A DNA stretch of 64,000 bases from Pseudomonas sp. ATCC 13867 (GTDB lineage: Bacteria; Pseudomonadota; Gammaproteobacteria; Pseudomonadales; Pseudomonadaceae). The notes under the pieces are model-generated. The model was not told where the DNA came from. It saw only the letters and a program-made list of their open reading frames with translations, and did not search any database. The translations under genes and the position numbers were made by a program. Below are positions 1-10,471 of this stretch, one piece after another (within the stretch, counting starts at the first letter, position 1; every line of letters begins with the position of its first letter). The stretch is taken from contig NC_020829.1 in NCBI RefSeq assembly GCF_000349845.1, positions 2,363,001 through 2,427,000 of the forward strand. Reading direction: 5' to 3'.

Positions 1-390
1 GGCCAGGGCGATGAAGCTGTAGGCGCTGATGTTGTGGGCGATCCTGAAGCCGTCGCGGGTGGTGACTTCCGTGAAGTCGCCATCGAGCTGGTCGCTGGGT
101 GCGAAGCCCACGGAATGGACGATGATGTCCAGGCTGCCCCAGTGTTTGCCCAGCTCGCTGAACACCGCCGCGATATCGGCGTCGCTGGCGACATCGCAGG
201 GGAAGCACAGCTCGGCACGAGAGCCCCAGCCGGCGGCGAACGCCTCGACGCGTTCCTTGAGCTTGGCGTTCTGGTAGGTGAAGGCCAGTTCCGCGCCTTC
301 GCGGTGCATCGCGGCGGCGATACCGGAGGCGATGGAGAGTTTGCTGGCGACGCCGACGATCAGCGCGCGCTTGCCGCTCAGAAATCCCAC
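1..390 (-). CDS. fabI: Enoyl-[acyl-carrier-protein] reductase (NADH), N-terminal part, runs off the window
   Basis: FabI catalyses the last reduction of each fatty acid elongation cycle, turning trans-2-enoyl-ACP into acyl-ACP with NADH in the cytoplasm. Only the first 130 codons of a family usually about 262 residues long are present, because the gene leaves the window at base 1. The N-terminus carries the FabI version of the dinucleotide-binding loop ([11 protein letters not shown], residues 13-23), the CDVAS turn at 65-69 and the [15 protein letters not shown] segment from residue 92. The Tyr/Lys catalytic pair lies outside. The start is a GTG at 390 giving [13 protein letters not shown], the standard FabI beginning. 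It lies 20 bp after the ABC ATPase gene on the same strand, as in P. aeruginosa. Identity is very secure; the missing end is only an edge effect. Confidence 0.97.
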   Translation of the reverse strand, partial: MGFLSGKRALIVGVASKLSIASGIAAAMHREGAELAFTYQNAKLKERVEAFAAGWGSRAELCFPCDVASDADIAAVFSELGKHWGSLDIIVHSVGFAPSDQLDGDFTEVTTRDGFRIAHNISAYSFIALA

Positions 391-410
391 GGGTGTTTCT
401 TCTCCCTGCT

Positions 411-2024
411 TCAGTGCGTGTGCGCCGGAACCATGAAGGCGGCTTCCAGCAGTTGTTGCGTATAGGCGTGCTGCGGCGCGGAGAACACCTGCTCCGCCGA
501 GCCCTGTTCGACTACCTTGCCGTGGCGGATCACCATCAGTTGGTGGCTCAGCGCCTTGACCACCGCCAGGTCATGGCTGATGAACAGGTAGGTCAGGTTG
601 TACTTGGCCTGCAGGCGGCGCAGCAGTTCCACCACCTGGCGCTGCACGGTGCGGTCGAGCGCCGAGGTCGGTTCGTCGAGCAGGATCAGCGCCGGCTTGA
701 GCACCAGGGCCCTGGCAATGGCGATGCGCTGCCGCTGCCCGCCGGAGAATTCGTGGGGATAGCGGTGGCGGGTGTCCGGGTCGAGGCCGACTTCCTTCAG
801 CGCATCGATGATGGCCTGCTCGCGTTCCTCGGGAGTGCCGATTCCGTGGATCTCCAGGCCTTCACCGACGATCTGCCCCACCGACATGCGCGGACTCAGG
901 CTGCCGAAGGGATCCTGGAAGACCACCTGCATTTCGCGCCGCAAGGGGCGCACTTCGCTCTGGTTCATGCCTTCCAGGTTGTTGCCTTCGAAGCGGATAC
1001 CGCCCTGGCTGTTGATCAGGCGCAGGATGGCCAGGCCGAGGGTGGACTTGCCCGAGCCGCTTTCGCCGACGATGCCCAGGGTCTGCCCGCGGGGCAGGCT
1101 GAAGTCGATGCCGTCCACCGCCTTGACGTGATCCACTGTGCGGCGGAACACGCCTTTCTTGATCGGGAACCAGACCCGCAGGTCGTTCACGTCCAGCAGC
1201 GCCGGGCCGGGCGGGTTGTCGGCCGGATTGCCGCTGGGCTCCGCGCCCAGCAGTTCACGGGTGTAGGGATGCTGGGGCGACTCGAACAGACTCTCGCACG
1301 GTGCCTGTTCGACGATGCAGCCATGCTGCATGACGCACACGCGGTGGGCGATACGTCGCACCAGGTTGAGATCGTGGGTGATCAGCAGCATGGCCATGCC
1401 CAGGCGCTGCTGCAGGTCGCGCAGCAGGTCGAGGATCTTCAGCTGCACGGTGACGTCCAGCGCGGTGGTCGGCTCGTCGGCGATCAATAGTTCCGGCTCG
1501 CAGGCCAGCGCCATTGCGATCATCACCCGTTGCCGCTGGCCGCCGGAGAGTTCGTGGGGATAGGCCTTCAGGCGACTGGCCGGGTTGGGAATGCCGACCA
1601 GGTCCAGCAGCTCCAGGGTGCGCGCCCGCGCCTGGGCGGAGTTCATGCCCTTGTGCAGGGCCAGGACTTCGCCGATCTGCTTCTCGATGGTGTGCAGCGG
1701 GTTCAGCGAGGTCATCGGCTCCTGGAACACCATCGCGATGCGGTTGCCGCGAATGCCGCGCAGCTTGCTTTCGGGCAGCTTCAGCAGATCCTTGCCGGCG
1801 TAGTGGATGCTGCCGGAAGGGTGGCTGGCCGTGGGGTAGGGCAGCAGGCGCAGGATGGAGTGGGCGCTCACCGACTTGCCGGAGCCGCTTTCGCCCACCA
1901 GTGCCAGGGTCTCGCCTTTGCGGATGTCGAAGCTGATCTTCTCCACCGCATGGACCGTCTCGTTGCCGCAGAGGAAGTCCACCGAGAGGTCGCGGACTTC
2001 GATGAGGTTTTCGCTGTGGGTCAT
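411..2024 (-). CDS. yejF: Peptide/microcin ABC importer, double ATPase subunit (YejF type)
   Basis: This cytoplasmic protein of 537 residues holds two complete ABC ATPase domains in tandem and should drive the Yej-type oligopeptide importer encoded upstream. Domain 1 has Walker A GESGSGKS at 44-51, signature LSGGQRQRV near 159 and Walker B LLIADEP near 179. Domain 2 repeats this with Walker A at 320-327, FSGGQRQRI and LILLDEP. Length fits E. coli YejF (about 529). The ATG at 2024 was chosen over an in-frame ATG 27 bp upstream because it has a GAGGAA ribosome site and sits one base after the stop of the permease gene, which implies translational coupling. It is the last gene of a five-gene transporter operon. 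Substrate is inferred from the family (peptides, microcin C-like compounds); it was not determined here. Confidence 0.93.
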   Translation of the reverse strand: MTHSENLIEVRDLSVDFLCGNETVHAVEKISFDIRKGETLALVGESGSGKSVSAHSILRLLPYPTASHPSGSIHYAGKDLLKLPESKLRGIRGNRIAMVFQEPMTSLNPLHTIEKQIGEVLALHKGMNSAQARARTLELLDLVGIPNPASRLKAYPHELSGGQRQRVMIAMALACEPELLIADEPTTALDVTVQLKILDLLRDLQQRLGMAMLLITHDLNLVRRIAHRVCVMQHGCIVEQAPCESLFESPQHPYTRELLGAEPSGNPADNPPGPALLDVNDLRVWFPIKKGVFRRTVDHVKAVDGIDFSLPRGQTLGIVGESGSGKSTLGLAILRLINSQGGIRFEGNNLEGMNQSEVRPLRREMQVVFQDPFGSLSPRMSVGQIVGEGLEIHGIGTPEEREQAIIDALKEVGLDPDTRHRYPHEFSGGQRQRIAIARALVLKPALILLDEPTSALDRTVQRQVVELLRRLQAKYNLTYLFISHDLAVVKALSHQLMVIRHGKVVEQGSAEQVFSAPQHAYTQQLLEAAFMVPAHTH

Positions 2025-2025
2025 C

Positions 2026-3045
2026 TCACTTCCTCGGGTCGAAGGCATCACGGGCGGCTTCGCCGATGAACACCAGCAGGCTGAGCATCACCGCCAGCAC
2101 CACGAAGGCGCTGATGCCGAGCCAGGGCGCCTGCAGGTTGGATTTGCCCTGGGCCACCAGCTCGCCCAGCGACGGTGCGCCGGCGGGCAGGCCGAAGCCG
2201 AGGAAGTCCAGGGAGGTCAGGGTGCCGATGGCGCCGGTGAGAATGAACGGCATGAAGGTCAGGGTGGAGATCATCGCGTTGGGCAGGATGTGGCGGAACA
2301 TGATCGCTCCGTTGCGCATGCCCAGTGCTCGCGCCGCGCGCACGTATTCCAGGTTGCGGCCACGGAGGAATTCGGCGCGCACCACATCCACCAGGCTCAT
2401 CCAGGAGAACAGCAGCATGATCCCCAGCAGCCACCAGAAGCCCGGCTGCACGAAGCTGGCGAGGATGATCAGCAGGTAGAGCACCGGCAGGCCCGACCAG
2501 ATTTCCAGGAAGCGCTGGCCGAGCAGGTCGGTCCAGCCGCCGTAGAAGCCCTGCAAGGCGCCCACGGTGACGCCGATGATGGAGCTGAGCACGGTGAGAG
2601 TGAGGGCGAAGAGTACCGAGATGCGGAAGCCGTAGATCACCCGCGCGAGCACGTCGCGCGCCTGGTCGTCGGTACCCAGCCAGTTCTCGCCGGTGGGCGG
2701 GGAGGGAGCCGGGACGCGCAGGTCGTAGTTGATGGTGTCGTAGCTGTAGGCGATCGGCGGCCAGAGAATCCAGCCGTCCTTCTGCGCGATCTGCTCGCGC
2801 ATGTAGGGGCTCTTGTAGTTCGCCTCCATAGGGAATTCGCCGCCGAAGGTGGTTTCCGGGTAGCGCTTGACCACCGGGAAGTACCAACTGCCGTCATAGC
2901 GGATGGCCAGTGGCTTGTCGTTGGCGATCAGTTCGGCGCCCAGGCTTGCGATGAACAGCACGAGGAACAGCCAGAGCGACCACCAGCCGCGTTTGTTGGC
3001 CTTGAAGCGCGCCCAGCGGCGCTGATTGATGGGAGACAGGCGCAT
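2026..3045 (-). CDS. yejE: Peptide ABC importer, inner-membrane permease (YejE type)
   Basis: Binding-protein-dependent permease of 339 residues, one half of the membrane channel of the Yej importer. The N-terminus is basic followed by a hydrophobic helix (residues about 21-42). A long periplasmic stretch follows, with several helices after residue 130. The EAA-type loop for ATPase contact is visible as YVRAARALGMRNGAIMFRH in the C-terminal half. A long soluble segment between helix 1 and helix 2 is typical of YejE/OppC permeases. It begins 4 bp downstream of the partner permease and its stop is one base before the ATPase start, so these genes are certainly co-transcribed. Family assignment is secure; substrate is inferred. 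Confidence 0.92.
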   Translation of the reverse strand: MRLSPINQRRWARFKANKRGWWSLWLFLVLFIASLGAELIANDKPLAIRYDGSWYFPVVKRYPETTFGGEFPMEANYKSPYMREQIAQKDGWILWPPIAYSYDTINYDLRVPAPSPPTGENWLGTDDQARDVLARVIYGFRISVLFALTLTVLSSIIGVTVGALQGFYGGWTDLLGQRFLEIWSGLPVLYLLIILASFVQPGFWWLLGIMLLFSWMSLVDVVRAEFLRGRNLEYVRAARALGMRNGAIMFRHILPNAMISTLTFMPFILTGAIGTLTSLDFLGFGLPAGAPSLGELVAQGKSNLQAPWLGISAFVVLAVMLSLLVFIGEAARDAFDPRK

Positions 3046-3049
3046 CGGT

Positions 3050-4132
3050 TTACTCCCGGTTCTCGAAGTCGATGCGCGGATCGACCAGCGTGTAGAGGAC
3101 GTCGCTGATCAGCTTCATGATCAGGCCGAACAGGGTGAAAATGAACAGCGTGCCGAACACCACCGGGTAGTCGCGGTTCAGCGCCGCCTCGAAGCTGAGC
3201 AGGCCGAGGCCGTCGAGGGAGAAGATCACTTCGATCAGCAGCGCACCGGTGAAGAAGATGCCCAGCAGCGCCGAGGGCAGGCCGGCGATGACCAGCAGCA
3301 TGGCGTTGCGGAACACGTGACCGTAGAGCACGCGGCGCTCGGTGAGGCCCTTGGCGCGGGCGGTGACCACGTACTGCTTGCCGATCTCGTCGAGGAAGCT
3401 GTTCTTGGTCAGCAGGGTGATGGTGGCGAAGTTGCCGATCACCAGCGCGGTGATGGGTAAGGCCAGGTGCCAGAAGTAGTCGCGGATCTTGCCGCCCCAG
3501 GTCAGCTCGTCGAAGTTGTTGGAGGTCAGCCCGCGCAAGGGGAACCAGTCCCAGTAGCTGCCGCCGGCGAACAGCACCACCAGCAGGATGGCGAAGAGGA
3601 AGGCCGGGATGGCGTAGCCGATGATGATCGCCGAGCTGGTCCAGACGTCGAAGTGGCTGCCGTGGCGCACGGCCTTGGCGATGCCCAGCGGGATCGACAC
3701 CAGGTACATGATCAGCGTGCTCCACAGCCCCAGGGAGATGGAGACGGGCAGCTTCTCGACGATCAGGTCGGTGACCTTGGCGTCGCGGAAGAAGCTCTGG
3801 CCGAAGTCCAGGTGCACGTAGTTCTTGAGCATGATCCAGAAGCGCTCGGGCGCCGGCTTGTCGAAGCCGTACATGCGCTCGATTTCCTTCACCAGTTCAG
3901 GGTCCAGGCCCTGGGCGCCGCGGTAGTGCGTGCCGGCCGCGGCCACTTCACCGCCACCGCCGGAGATGCGCCCGGTGGCGCCGCCGCTGGCGGCGTCGAA
4001 GCCCTCCAGCTTGGCGATCATCTGCTCCACCGGGCCGCCGGGGGCGGCCTGGATGATGATGAAGTTGATCAGCAGGATGCCGAACAGGGTCGGGATGATC
4101 AGCAGCAGGCGCCGCAGGATGTAGGCCAGCAT
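3050..4132 (-). CDS. yejB: Peptide ABC importer, inner-membrane permease (YejB type)
   Basis: Second permease of the importer, 360 residues, forming the channel with the YejE-type subunit. It opens with [19 protein letters not shown], the classic first membrane helix of DppB/OppB/YejB permeases. An extended periplasmic domain includes a Gly/Ala-rich stretch around residues 45-65. The EAA loop appears as [19 protein letters not shown] near residue 255. The Gly-rich insertion at [19 protein letters not shown] is low-complexity and probably a flexible loop. Its ATG overlaps the stop of the upstream binding-protein gene by one base (TGATG). Function follows from family and operon; peptide specificity cannot be read from the sequence. 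Confidence 0.92.
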   Translation of the reverse strand: MLAYILRRLLLIIPTLFGILLINFIIIQAAPGGPVEQMIAKLEGFDAASGGATGRISGGGGEVAAAGTHYRGAQGLDPELVKEIERMYGFDKPAPERFWIMLKNYVHLDFGQSFFRDAKVTDLIVEKLPVSISLGLWSTLIMYLVSIPLGIAKAVRHGSHFDVWTSSAIIIGYAIPAFLFAILLVVLFAGGSYWDWFPLRGLTSNNFDELTWGGKIRDYFWHLALPITALVIGNFATITLLTKNSFLDEIGKQYVVTARAKGLTERRVLYGHVFRNAMLLVIAGLPSALLGIFFTGALLIEVIFSLDGLGLLSFEAALNRDYPVVFGTLFIFTLFGLIMKLISDVLYTLVDPRIDFENRE

Positions 4133-5997
4133 CAGTTGGCCCCTTGGGCGAGGGCACCGTCAACCGGCGTTTCGCTCGCGGTCCTGGCGTCCGTCTTGGT
4201 TGGCACCGCCTGGTCGCGTGCCTGCCACCAGGTCATCAGGGCATAGCTGTAGGGCGGCAGTTTTTTCGGGTGGGCGATACGGTTCCAGTAGGCGATGCGC
4301 CAGGTGCCCAGGTACCAGTTGGGCACCACGTAGTGTCCCCAGAGCAGCGCGCGGTCGAGGGCGCGGGCGTGGCGCACCAGGCTCTCGCGGGAGCCGGCGT
4401 TGATCAGGCCCTCCACCAGGGCGTCGATGCCCGGATCGCGCAGGCCGATGAAGTTGCGGCTGCCGGGCTTGTCGGCGCTGCTGGAGTGCCAGAACTCGCG
4501 CTGCTCGTTGCCCGGTGAGTTGGACTGCGGCCAACTGCTGACGATCATGTCGTAGTCCCGCGAGCGCAGGCGGTTGACGTACTGCGAGACGTCGACCCGG
4601 CGCAGCTGCATGTCGATGCCCAGTTCGGCGAGGTTACGCTTGAAGGGCAGCAGCACGCGCTCGAAGTCGGCCTGGGCGAGCATGAACTCGAAACTGAGCT
4701 GCTTGCCGTCGGGGCCGACCATCTTGTCGTTCTCGATCTTGTAGCCGGCGTCCAGCAGCAACTGGTAGGCCTTGCGCTTCTGCTCGCGGATGATGCCGCT
4801 GCCGTCGCTGGTGGGCGGTACGTAGACCTGGGTGAAGACTTGCGGCGGCAGCTTGTCGCGCAGCGGTTCGAGAATCTTCAGCTCCTCGGCGTCGGGCAGT
4901 TGGTGCGCGGCCATCTCGGAGTTCTCGAAGTAGCTGCCGTCGCGCAGATAGGAACCGAAGAACAGTTGCTTGTTGGTCCACTCGAAGTCGAACAGCTGGG
5001 TGATCGCTTCGCGCACGCGGGCGTCCTGGAACACCGGGCGGCGCAGGTTGAAGGCGTAGCCCTGCATGCCCCAGGGGTTGCCGTTGACCGGCTCCTCGCG
5101 AACGATGCGGCCGTCGCGCACCGCAGGGGAATCGTAGGCGGTGGCCCAGTTCTTGGCGATGCGCTCGTCGTTGAAGTCGAACTGCCCGGCCTTGAACGCC
5201 TCCAGGGCGACGGTGAGGTCGCGGTAGGAGTCCACCACCACGGCGTCGAAATTGTTGAAGCCGCGGTTCACCGCCAGCTTCTCGCCCCACCAGTCCTTCA
5301 CCCGCTCGTAGCGGATCGAGCGGCCGGCGTCGACCTTGGCGATGCGGTACGGGCCGCTGCCCAGCGGCGGCTCCATGCCGGTCTTGTTGAAGTCGCGGCT
5401 GGCCCACCAGTGCTTGGGCAGGATCGACAGCTGACCGAGAATCAGCGGCAGTTCGCGGTTGTTGCCGTGCTTGAAGTCGAAGCGCACGCGCAGCTTGTCC
5501 TCGGCCACCACCTTGTCGACGTCCGCGTAGTAGTTGCGGTACATCGGGTCGCCATCCTTCATCAGGGTCTCGAAGGTGAACACCACATCCTCGGCGGTGA
5601 CCGGCGTGCCATCCTGGAATCTCGCCTCGGGGCGCAGGTAGAAACGCACGAAGCGATGCTCCGGGTCCTTCTCGATCTTCTCGGCGAGCAGGCCGTATTC
5701 GGTGAAGGGCTCGTCGAGGGAGTGGAAGGTCAGGGTGTCGTAGATCAGGTTGATCTGCGGCGCGGAGTTGCCCTTGGCGATGAAGGGGTTGAGGCTGTCG
5801 AAGCCGCCGAAGTCGGAGAGGCGCAGGGTGCCGCCCTTGGGCGCGTCGGCATTGACGAAGTCGAAGTGCTTGAAGTCGGCCGGGTACTTCGGCGCTTCGT
5901 CATAGAGAGTGATGGCGTGCTGCGGCGCGGCCTGCGCACTGCCCAGCAGTCCCAGCAACAGGCCGGCGAACAGCGCGGCGCGGCGGGGGCTCTTCAT
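4132..5997 (-). CDS. yejA: Periplasmic solute-binding protein of the Yej-type peptide importer (second copy)
   Basis: Extracellular solute-binding protein family 5 member, 621 residues, expected to capture peptides in the periplasm for the Yej permeases. A signal peptide is clear: [10 protein letters not shown] basic start, a Leu/Gly-rich core and a SAQAAPQ cleavage region near residue 23. The family 5 body follows with [20 protein letters not shown] near residue 50 and [10 protein letters not shown] in the middle. The ATG at 5997 was chosen because it gives this leader and overlaps the stop of the preceding paralogue as ATGA. A much longer frame runs on upstream, but it lies over the other binding protein in a different frame and is not real. 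It is a tandem paralogue of the next upstream gene, sharing motifs such as VKDWWG. Confidence 0.92.
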   Translation of the reverse strand: MKSPRRAALFAGLLLGLLGSAQAAPQHAITLYDEAPKYPADFKHFDFVNADAPKGGTLRLSDFGGFDSLNPFIAKGNSAPQINLIYDTLTFHSLDEPFTEYGLLAEKIEKDPEHRFVRFYLRPEARFQDGTPVTAEDVVFTFETLMKDGDPMYRNYYADVDKVVAEDKLRVRFDFKHGNNRELPLILGQLSILPKHWWASRDFNKTGMEPPLGSGPYRIAKVDAGRSIRYERVKDWWGEKLAVNRGFNNFDAVVVDSYRDLTVALEAFKAGQFDFNDERIAKNWATAYDSPAVRDGRIVREEPVNGNPWGMQGYAFNLRRPVFQDARVREAITQLFDFEWTNKQLFFGSYLRDGSYFENSEMAAHQLPDAEELKILEPLRDKLPPQVFTQVYVPPTSDGSGIIREQKRKAYQLLLDAGYKIENDKMVGPDGKQLSFEFMLAQADFERVLLPFKRNLAELGIDMQLRRVDVSQYVNRLRSRDYDMIVSSWPQSNSPGNEQREFWHSSSADKPGSRNFIGLRDPGIDALVEGLINAGSRESLVRHARALDRALLWGHYVVPNWYLGTWRIAYWNRIAHPKKLPPYSYALMTWWQARDQAVPTKTDARTASETPVDGALAQGAN

Positions 5998-7823
5998 AGG
6001 GTGTTCTCCTGATTTTTCTGCCACCAGGCGCGCAGGCCCAGGGTGTAGGGCGGCGTGGTGACGAAAGCGAAGCGGTTGCGGTACGCCAGTCGATGCTTGT
6101 TCAGGTACCAGTTGGGAATGCTGTAGTGCTGCCACAGCAGCACCCGGTCCAGGGCGCGGGCCGCGGCTTGCTGCTGGTCGCGGTCGGTGGCGCCGAGGAG
6201 TTTCTCGAGCATCGCGTCCGCCACGGGGTTGGCGATGCCCGCATAGTTCTTGCTGCCCTTCACCGATACCTGGCTGGAGTGAAAGTACTGCCATTGTTCG
6301 AGGCCGGGGCTCAGGGTCTGGGGCAGGGTCATCAGAATCATGTCGTAGTCGAACTGGTCCAGACGCTGTTTGTACTGGGCGCGGTCCACGGTGCGCAAGC
6401 TCGCATCGATACCAATGCTGGCGAGATTCTCGCGATACGGCTGGAGGATGCGTTCCAGGCTGGGGTTGACCAGCAGGATTTCGAAGCGCAGCGGCTTGCC
6501 GCCGGCGTCCAGCAGACGGTCGCCGGAGAGTTTCCAGCCGGCGTCGGCCAATAGACCCAATGCGTGGCGCAGGGTTTCCCGCGGAATGCCGTGGCCTTTG
6601 GTGACCGGCACCGTGAAGGGACGGCTGAACAGCTCGTCCGGCAGTTGCTTGCGGTAGGGGGAGAGCAGCAGCCATTCCTTGCCCTGGGGCACGCCGGTGG
6701 CGGTGAAGCTGCTGTTGGGGTAGTAGCTGCTGGCGCGCGCGTAGGCATCGTTGAACAGTGCGCGGTTGGTCCATTCGAAGTCGAACATCATCCCCAGCGC
6801 TTCGCGCAGGCGGCGGTCGGCGAAGGTCGAGCGGCGGGTGTTCATGAACAGCGCCTGGGTCTGGGTCGGGATCTGGTGTGGAATCTCCGCCCGGATCACG
6901 TCGCCCCGGCGTAGCGCCGGGAAGTGGTAGCCGCTGCGCCAGTTCTTCGCCTGGTGCTCGATGTAGAAATCGAACTCGCCGGCCTTGAAGGCTTCGAAGG
7001 CGATGCCGGCGTCGCGGTAGAACTCCACTTCGACCCGGTCGAAGTTGTACTTGCCGCGATTCACCGGCAGGTTCGCGCCCCACCAGTCTTTCACCCGCTC
7101 GAATACCAGGCGCCGGCCGGGCGTCACTTCGGTGATCCGGTAGGGGCCGCTGCCCAGCGGCGGCTCGAGGGTGGTGGCCTGGAAGTTACGGCCTTTCCAG
7201 TAGTGTTGCGGCAGCACCGGCATCTCGCCCAGGCGCAGGATCAGCAGCGGGTTGTCGTGGCGCTTGAAGACGAAACGGATGCGCTGGGCCGAGAGGATGT
7301 CGACTCGCTGCACTTCCTGCAGTGCGGTGCGGTACATCGGGTGCCCGTGCGTGAGCAGGGTGCGGTAGGAGAACGCCACGTCGTAGGCGGTGATCGGTTT
7401 GCCGTCGTGGAAGCGTGCCTGCGGCCGCAGGTTGAACACCACCCAACTGCGGTCTTCGGCGTATTCGACGCTGCCGGCGATCAGGCCGTAGCTGGAGGCG
7501 GGCTCGTCCCCCGACGGGTCATAGAGGCCGGTGCCGACCATCAGCGGCTCGTTCAGCTCGCTGACGCCGTACTGCAGGAAGTCGGCGGTGCTGATCGGCG
7601 GGCTGCCCTTGAGGGTGTAGGGGTTGAGGGTGTCGAAGCTGCCCAGGCCCATCAGGCGCAGAGTGCCGCCTTTGGGCGCCCTGGGGTTGACCCAGTCGAA
7701 ATGGTCGAAGCTGGCGGGGTATTTCAGGTCGCCGAACTGTGCGTAGCCGTGGCGTTCAGTGATCTGGGCCGAGGCGGGCAGGCCGAGCAGGAGGCCGAGG
7801 AGCAGGAGAGGCAGGTGACGCAT
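5994..7823 (-). CDS. yejA: Periplasmic solute-binding protein of the Yej-type peptide importer (first copy)
   Basis: First gene of the importer operon, 609 residues, a second family 5 solute-binding protein. The leader is MRHLPLLLLGLLLGLPASAQ with cleavage expected after ASA near residue 19. The mature protein shows [39 protein letters not shown] and VKDWWGANLPVNRG, matching its tandem neighbour closely. Two binding proteins with one set of permeases suggests the transporter accepts two substrate classes, as inferred for the same arrangement in P. aeruginosa (PA1810-PA1811). No obvious Rho-independent terminator separates it from mltD upstream. The transport role is secure; ligands are unknown. 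Confidence 0.91.
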   Translation of the reverse strand: MRHLPLLLLGLLLGLPASAQITERHGYAQFGDLKYPASFDHFDWVNPRAPKGGTLRLMGLGSFDTLNPYTLKGSPPISTADFLQYGVSELNEPLMVGTGLYDPSGDEPASSYGLIAGSVEYAEDRSWVVFNLRPQARFHDGKPITAYDVAFSYRTLLTHGHPMYRTALQEVQRVDILSAQRIRFVFKRHDNPLLILRLGEMPVLPQHYWKGRNFQATTLEPPLGSGPYRITEVTPGRRLVFERVKDWWGANLPVNRGKYNFDRVEVEFYRDAGIAFEAFKAGEFDFYIEHQAKNWRSGYHFPALRRGDVIRAEIPHQIPTQTQALFMNTRRSTFADRRLREALGMMFDFEWTNRALFNDAYARASSYYPNSSFTATGVPQGKEWLLLSPYRKQLPDELFSRPFTVPVTKGHGIPRETLRHALGLLADAGWKLSGDRLLDAGGKPLRFEILLVNPSLERILQPYRENLASIGIDASLRTVDRAQYKQRLDQFDYDMILMTLPQTLSPGLEQWQYFHSSQVSVKGSKNYAGIANPVADAMLEKLLGATDRDQQQAAARALDRVLLWQHYSIPNWYLNKHRLAYRNRFAFVTTPPYTLGLRAWWQKNQENTL

Positions 7824-7893
7824 CGGGCGTAGGGTCCGATCCTTGGCAGGCGAGCTCCGTACAGTAGCAGCTTGTCCGTGCCGCCAGAAGCCT

Positions 7894-7916
7894 CGCGCCG
7901 GGACATTTACGGCGCG
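7894..7916. terminator. GC-rich hairpin between the importer operon and mltD
   Basis: A perfect 7-bp stem CGCGCCG / CGGCGCG with a 9-base loop lies just downstream of the mltD stop (minus strand). There is no T-run after it, so it may be a Rho-dependent or mRNA-stabilising structure rather than an intrinsic terminator. Confidence 0.3.
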
Positions 7917-7930
7917 GCACGCGGCGAGGA

Positions 7931-9526
7931 TCAGCGGCTGGCGGTGTCGAGGTAGAGCGTGAGGGTCTGGCCGGGCTTCAGGGCCTTGCCGCTGCGCGGG
8001 TTCCAGCGCTTGATGTGCTGCATTTCGACGTTGAAGCGCTTGGCGATCAGGTACATCGAGTCGCCCCGCTTGACCTTGTAGTAGGTCGCGCTGTCCTGCT
8101 TGCCCTTGCCACGCGCGGCCACTTGCTGGGCCGAGCCGCCCTGCAGCTTGAGCACCTGGCCCGGCTTGACGCCGTGGCTGTCCAGGCCGTTCCAGCGCTT
8201 GATGTCGGCGACGTCGACGTCGTTCTTCTTGGCGATCTGCCAGAGGGTGTCGCCGCTCTTCACGGTGTAGCTGCGGGCCGTGGCGCGAGTGCTCGCGCGC
8301 TCGACCTGCGCCAGTTGCCGCGGGCTCTCCGGCTCGACGACCGGGCGCCCCGGCTGGCCGGGAATGACCAGGACCTGGCCGCTGCGCAGGCGGTTGGCGC
8401 TCAGGCGGTTGGCGGACTTCAGCTCGGCGACGCTCAGGCGATAGCGCTGGGCGATGCTGTGCAGGCTGTCGCCCTTGCGCACGCGGTATTGCTGCAGGCT
8501 CTTGCTCGTTGCGGAGGCCACGAGTGGCTGCGGCTTGAGCGTGTCGATGCCGGCCTTCAGGGTGTCGGCCTTGTCCAGCGGCACCAGCAGGTGCTGCGGG
8601 CCGTCCCGGGTGATGCGGCGCTTGAAGGCGGGGTTCAACTGATACAGCTCGTCCTCGTCGAGATCGGCGAGGGCGGCGACGCGCGACAGGTCGAGGCCCG
8701 GCTTGACGCGAATCGAGGTGAAGTAGGGCTCGTTGGCGATCGGGTTGAGGCTGATGCCGTAAATGTTCGGGGCCATCACCAACTGCGACAGGGCCAGCAG
8801 CTTGGGAACGTAGTCCTGGGTTTCCTTCGGCAGCGGGAGGTTCCAGTAGTCCGTCGGCAGGCCGAGCCGCTGGTTGCGCTCGATGGCGCGGCTGACGGTG
8901 CCTTCGCCTGCGTTGTAGGCGGCCAGTGCGAGCAACCAGTCGCCGTTGAACATGTCGTGCAGGCGGGTCAGGTAGGTCAGCGCGGCATTGGTCGACGCGG
9001 TGATGTCGCGGCGGCCGTCATAGAAGTTGGTCTGGCGCAGGTTGAAATGGGTGCCGGTGCTGGGAATGAACTGCCACAGGCCCACGGCCTGGGCGCGCGA
9101 CACCGCCATCGGGTTGTAGGAGCTCTCGATGACCGGCAGCAGGGCCAGTTCCAGCGGCATGTCGCGCTCTTCCAGACGCTCGACGACATAGTGCATGTAG
9201 GGGCTGCCGCGCTCGCTGGCGTTTTCCAGGAACGACGGATTGCTCATGAACCACAGGCGCTGGCGTTCGATACGCGGGTTGGTGTCGATCTGGTCCTGCA
9301 ACTGGAAACCGACGCGCATGCGCTCCCAGATATCGTTCTGGGCGTCCGACCAGGCCGGGTTGAACTTCACGTCGACGGCGCGGGCGGCATTGCGCGCCTG
9401 GCTGTCAGTATCGACCCGCTGGGTCGACTGACAGCCGGCCAGACCGGCGGCGAGCAGCAGCACGGAGACTCGGATGGCACGAGCCAATGCGTCTAGATCG
9501 AGGGTCTTGCTGGTCTTTGGCGGCAT
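7931..9526 (-). CDS. mltD: Membrane-bound lytic murein transglycosylase D with three LysM domains
   Basis: MltD cleaves the glycan strand of peptidoglycan between MurNAc and GlcNAc, forming 1,6-anhydro ends, at the inner face of the outer membrane. The protein has 531 residues. A lipoprotein signal ends in LAAGLAGC, placing the lipidated Cys at 32. The SLT family 1 domain contains the catalytic Glu in LLPVIESSYNP (Glu134), followed by AVGLWQFIPSTG and the AYNAGEGTV motif. Three LysM peptidoglycan-binding repeats start near residues 347 (YRVRKGDS), 420 (YTVKSGDT) and 482 (YYKVKRGDS). Three LysM copies rather than E. coli's two is usual in Pseudomonas. It is a single-gene unit next to gloB, as in E. 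coli and P. aeruginosa. Very secure. Confidence 0.96.
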   Translation of the reverse strand: MPPKTSKTLDLDALARAIRVSVLLLAAGLAGCQSTQRVDTDSQARNAARAVDVKFNPAWSDAQNDIWERMRVGFQLQDQIDTNPRIERQRLWFMSNPSFLENASERGSPYMHYVVERLEERDMPLELALLPVIESSYNPMAVSRAQAVGLWQFIPSTGTHFNLRQTNFYDGRRDITASTNAALTYLTRLHDMFNGDWLLALAAYNAGEGTVSRAIERNQRLGLPTDYWNLPLPKETQDYVPKLLALSQLVMAPNIYGISLNPIANEPYFTSIRVKPGLDLSRVAALADLDEDELYQLNPAFKRRITRDGPQHLLVPLDKADTLKAGIDTLKPQPLVASATSKSLQQYRVRKGDSLHSIAQRYRLSVAELKSANRLSANRLRSGQVLVIPGQPGRPVVEPESPRQLAQVERASTRATARSYTVKSGDTLWQIAKKNDVDVADIKRWNGLDSHGVKPGQVLKLQGGSAQQVAARGKGKQDSATYYKVKRGDSMYLIAKRFNVEMQHIKRWNPRSGKALKPGQTLTLYLDTASR

Positions 9527-9605
9527 TGGCTGATGACTGTGTCCGGGGCAAAAATTTCGGGGATTCTAGGAATCGCGGTTGCCCTGGTCAAGATTTCGCC
9601 ACCCC

Positions 9606-10385
9606 TCAGAACTGATCCTTCCAGCGGCGAATGGTCGCAAAGACCTCTTCCGGTGTGCGGATTTCCTGGCCTTCCCGCTCGTCGGCGATTTTCTTAACGG
9701 ATGTTTCCGACACGCGAAGGAAAGGATTCGTCGCCCGTTCCAAGGCGATGGAGGAGGGCAGACTGATCTTCCCCAGGTCGCGCCAGCGGCTGACTTCTTC
9801 GCAGCGCGCCCGGACCTCGGGATTCTCCGGCTCCACTGCACAGGCAAAGCGCAAATTGCTCAGGGTGTATTCGTGGGTGCAATAGACCAGGGTCTGGTCT
9901 GGCAGCGCCGCCAGGCGGCTCAGCGAGGCGTGCATCTGCGCCGGGGTGCCTTCGAACAGGCGGCCGCAGCCGGCGGCGAACAGGGTGTCGCCGCAGAACA
10001 GCAGGGGCGGCTCGTGGTCCTGGTTGAAGTAAGCGATGTGCCCGAGGGTGTGGCCGGGTACGTGGATGACGTCGAAGCCGAGGCCGAGCACCTCGACGCG
10101 GTCACCGTCCTCCAGCGCCTCGTCGCGCGCCGGGATCCTCTCGCCGGCCGGGCCGAGCACGCGTGCGCCGGTCTGGGCCTTGAGCTGGGCAACGCCGCCG
10201 ACATGGTCGGCATGATGGTGGGTAACCAGGATGTCGGTGAGCGTCCAGCCGGGGTGGGCGGCCAGCCAGGCCAGCACCGGGCCGGCGTCGCCCGGATCGA
10301 CCACTGCGCACTGGCGGCGGGTCACATCCTGCAACAGCCAGAGGTAGTTATCGGAAAAGGCGGGCAGGGCATCTATCTGTATCAT
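9606..10385 (-). CDS. gloB: Hydroxyacylglutathione hydrolase (glyoxalase II)
   Basis: GloB hydrolyses S-D-lactoylglutathione to D-lactate and glutathione, completing methylglyoxal detoxification in the cytoplasm. The 259-residue protein has the metallo-beta-lactamase metal motif THHHADH at residues 55-61. [10 protein letters not shown] and [17 protein letters not shown] supply the further metal ligands. [14 protein letters not shown] and a C-terminal substrate-binding helix region follow. The ATG at 10385 ([16 protein letters not shown]) matches the conserved GloB start; the frame stays open further upstream but that part overlaps the divergent methyltransferase gene. Head-to-head placement with the methyltransferase and rnhA is the standard gammaproteobacterial arrangement. 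Confidence 0.96.
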   Translation of the reverse strand: MIQIDALPAFSDNYLWLLQDVTRRQCAVVDPGDAGPVLAWLAAHPGWTLTDILVTHHHADHVGGVAQLKAQTGARVLGPAGERIPARDEALEDGDRVEVLGLGFDVIHVPGHTLGHIAYFNQDHEPPLLFCGDTLFAAGCGRLFEGTPAQMHASLSRLAALPDQTLVYCTHEYTLSNLRFACAVEPENPEVRARCEEVSRWRDLGKISLPSSIALERATNPFLRVSETSVKKIADEREGQEIRTPEEVFATIRRWKDQF

Positions 10386-10471
10386 GGCTGGAAAGTCGCT
10401 AAGTAATGGGCATTGGCGCATAGTAGTGCGGATACGCACTTTTGTGTCGCGCGCTCCCACAGGGGGTAGTG

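Noticed and set aside
393..3108. Long plus-strand open frames opposite the ABC transporter genes
   Set aside because: High GC makes antisense frames long. They are His/Gln/Arg-rich, lack ribosome sites and lie exactly over well-conserved minus-strand genes.
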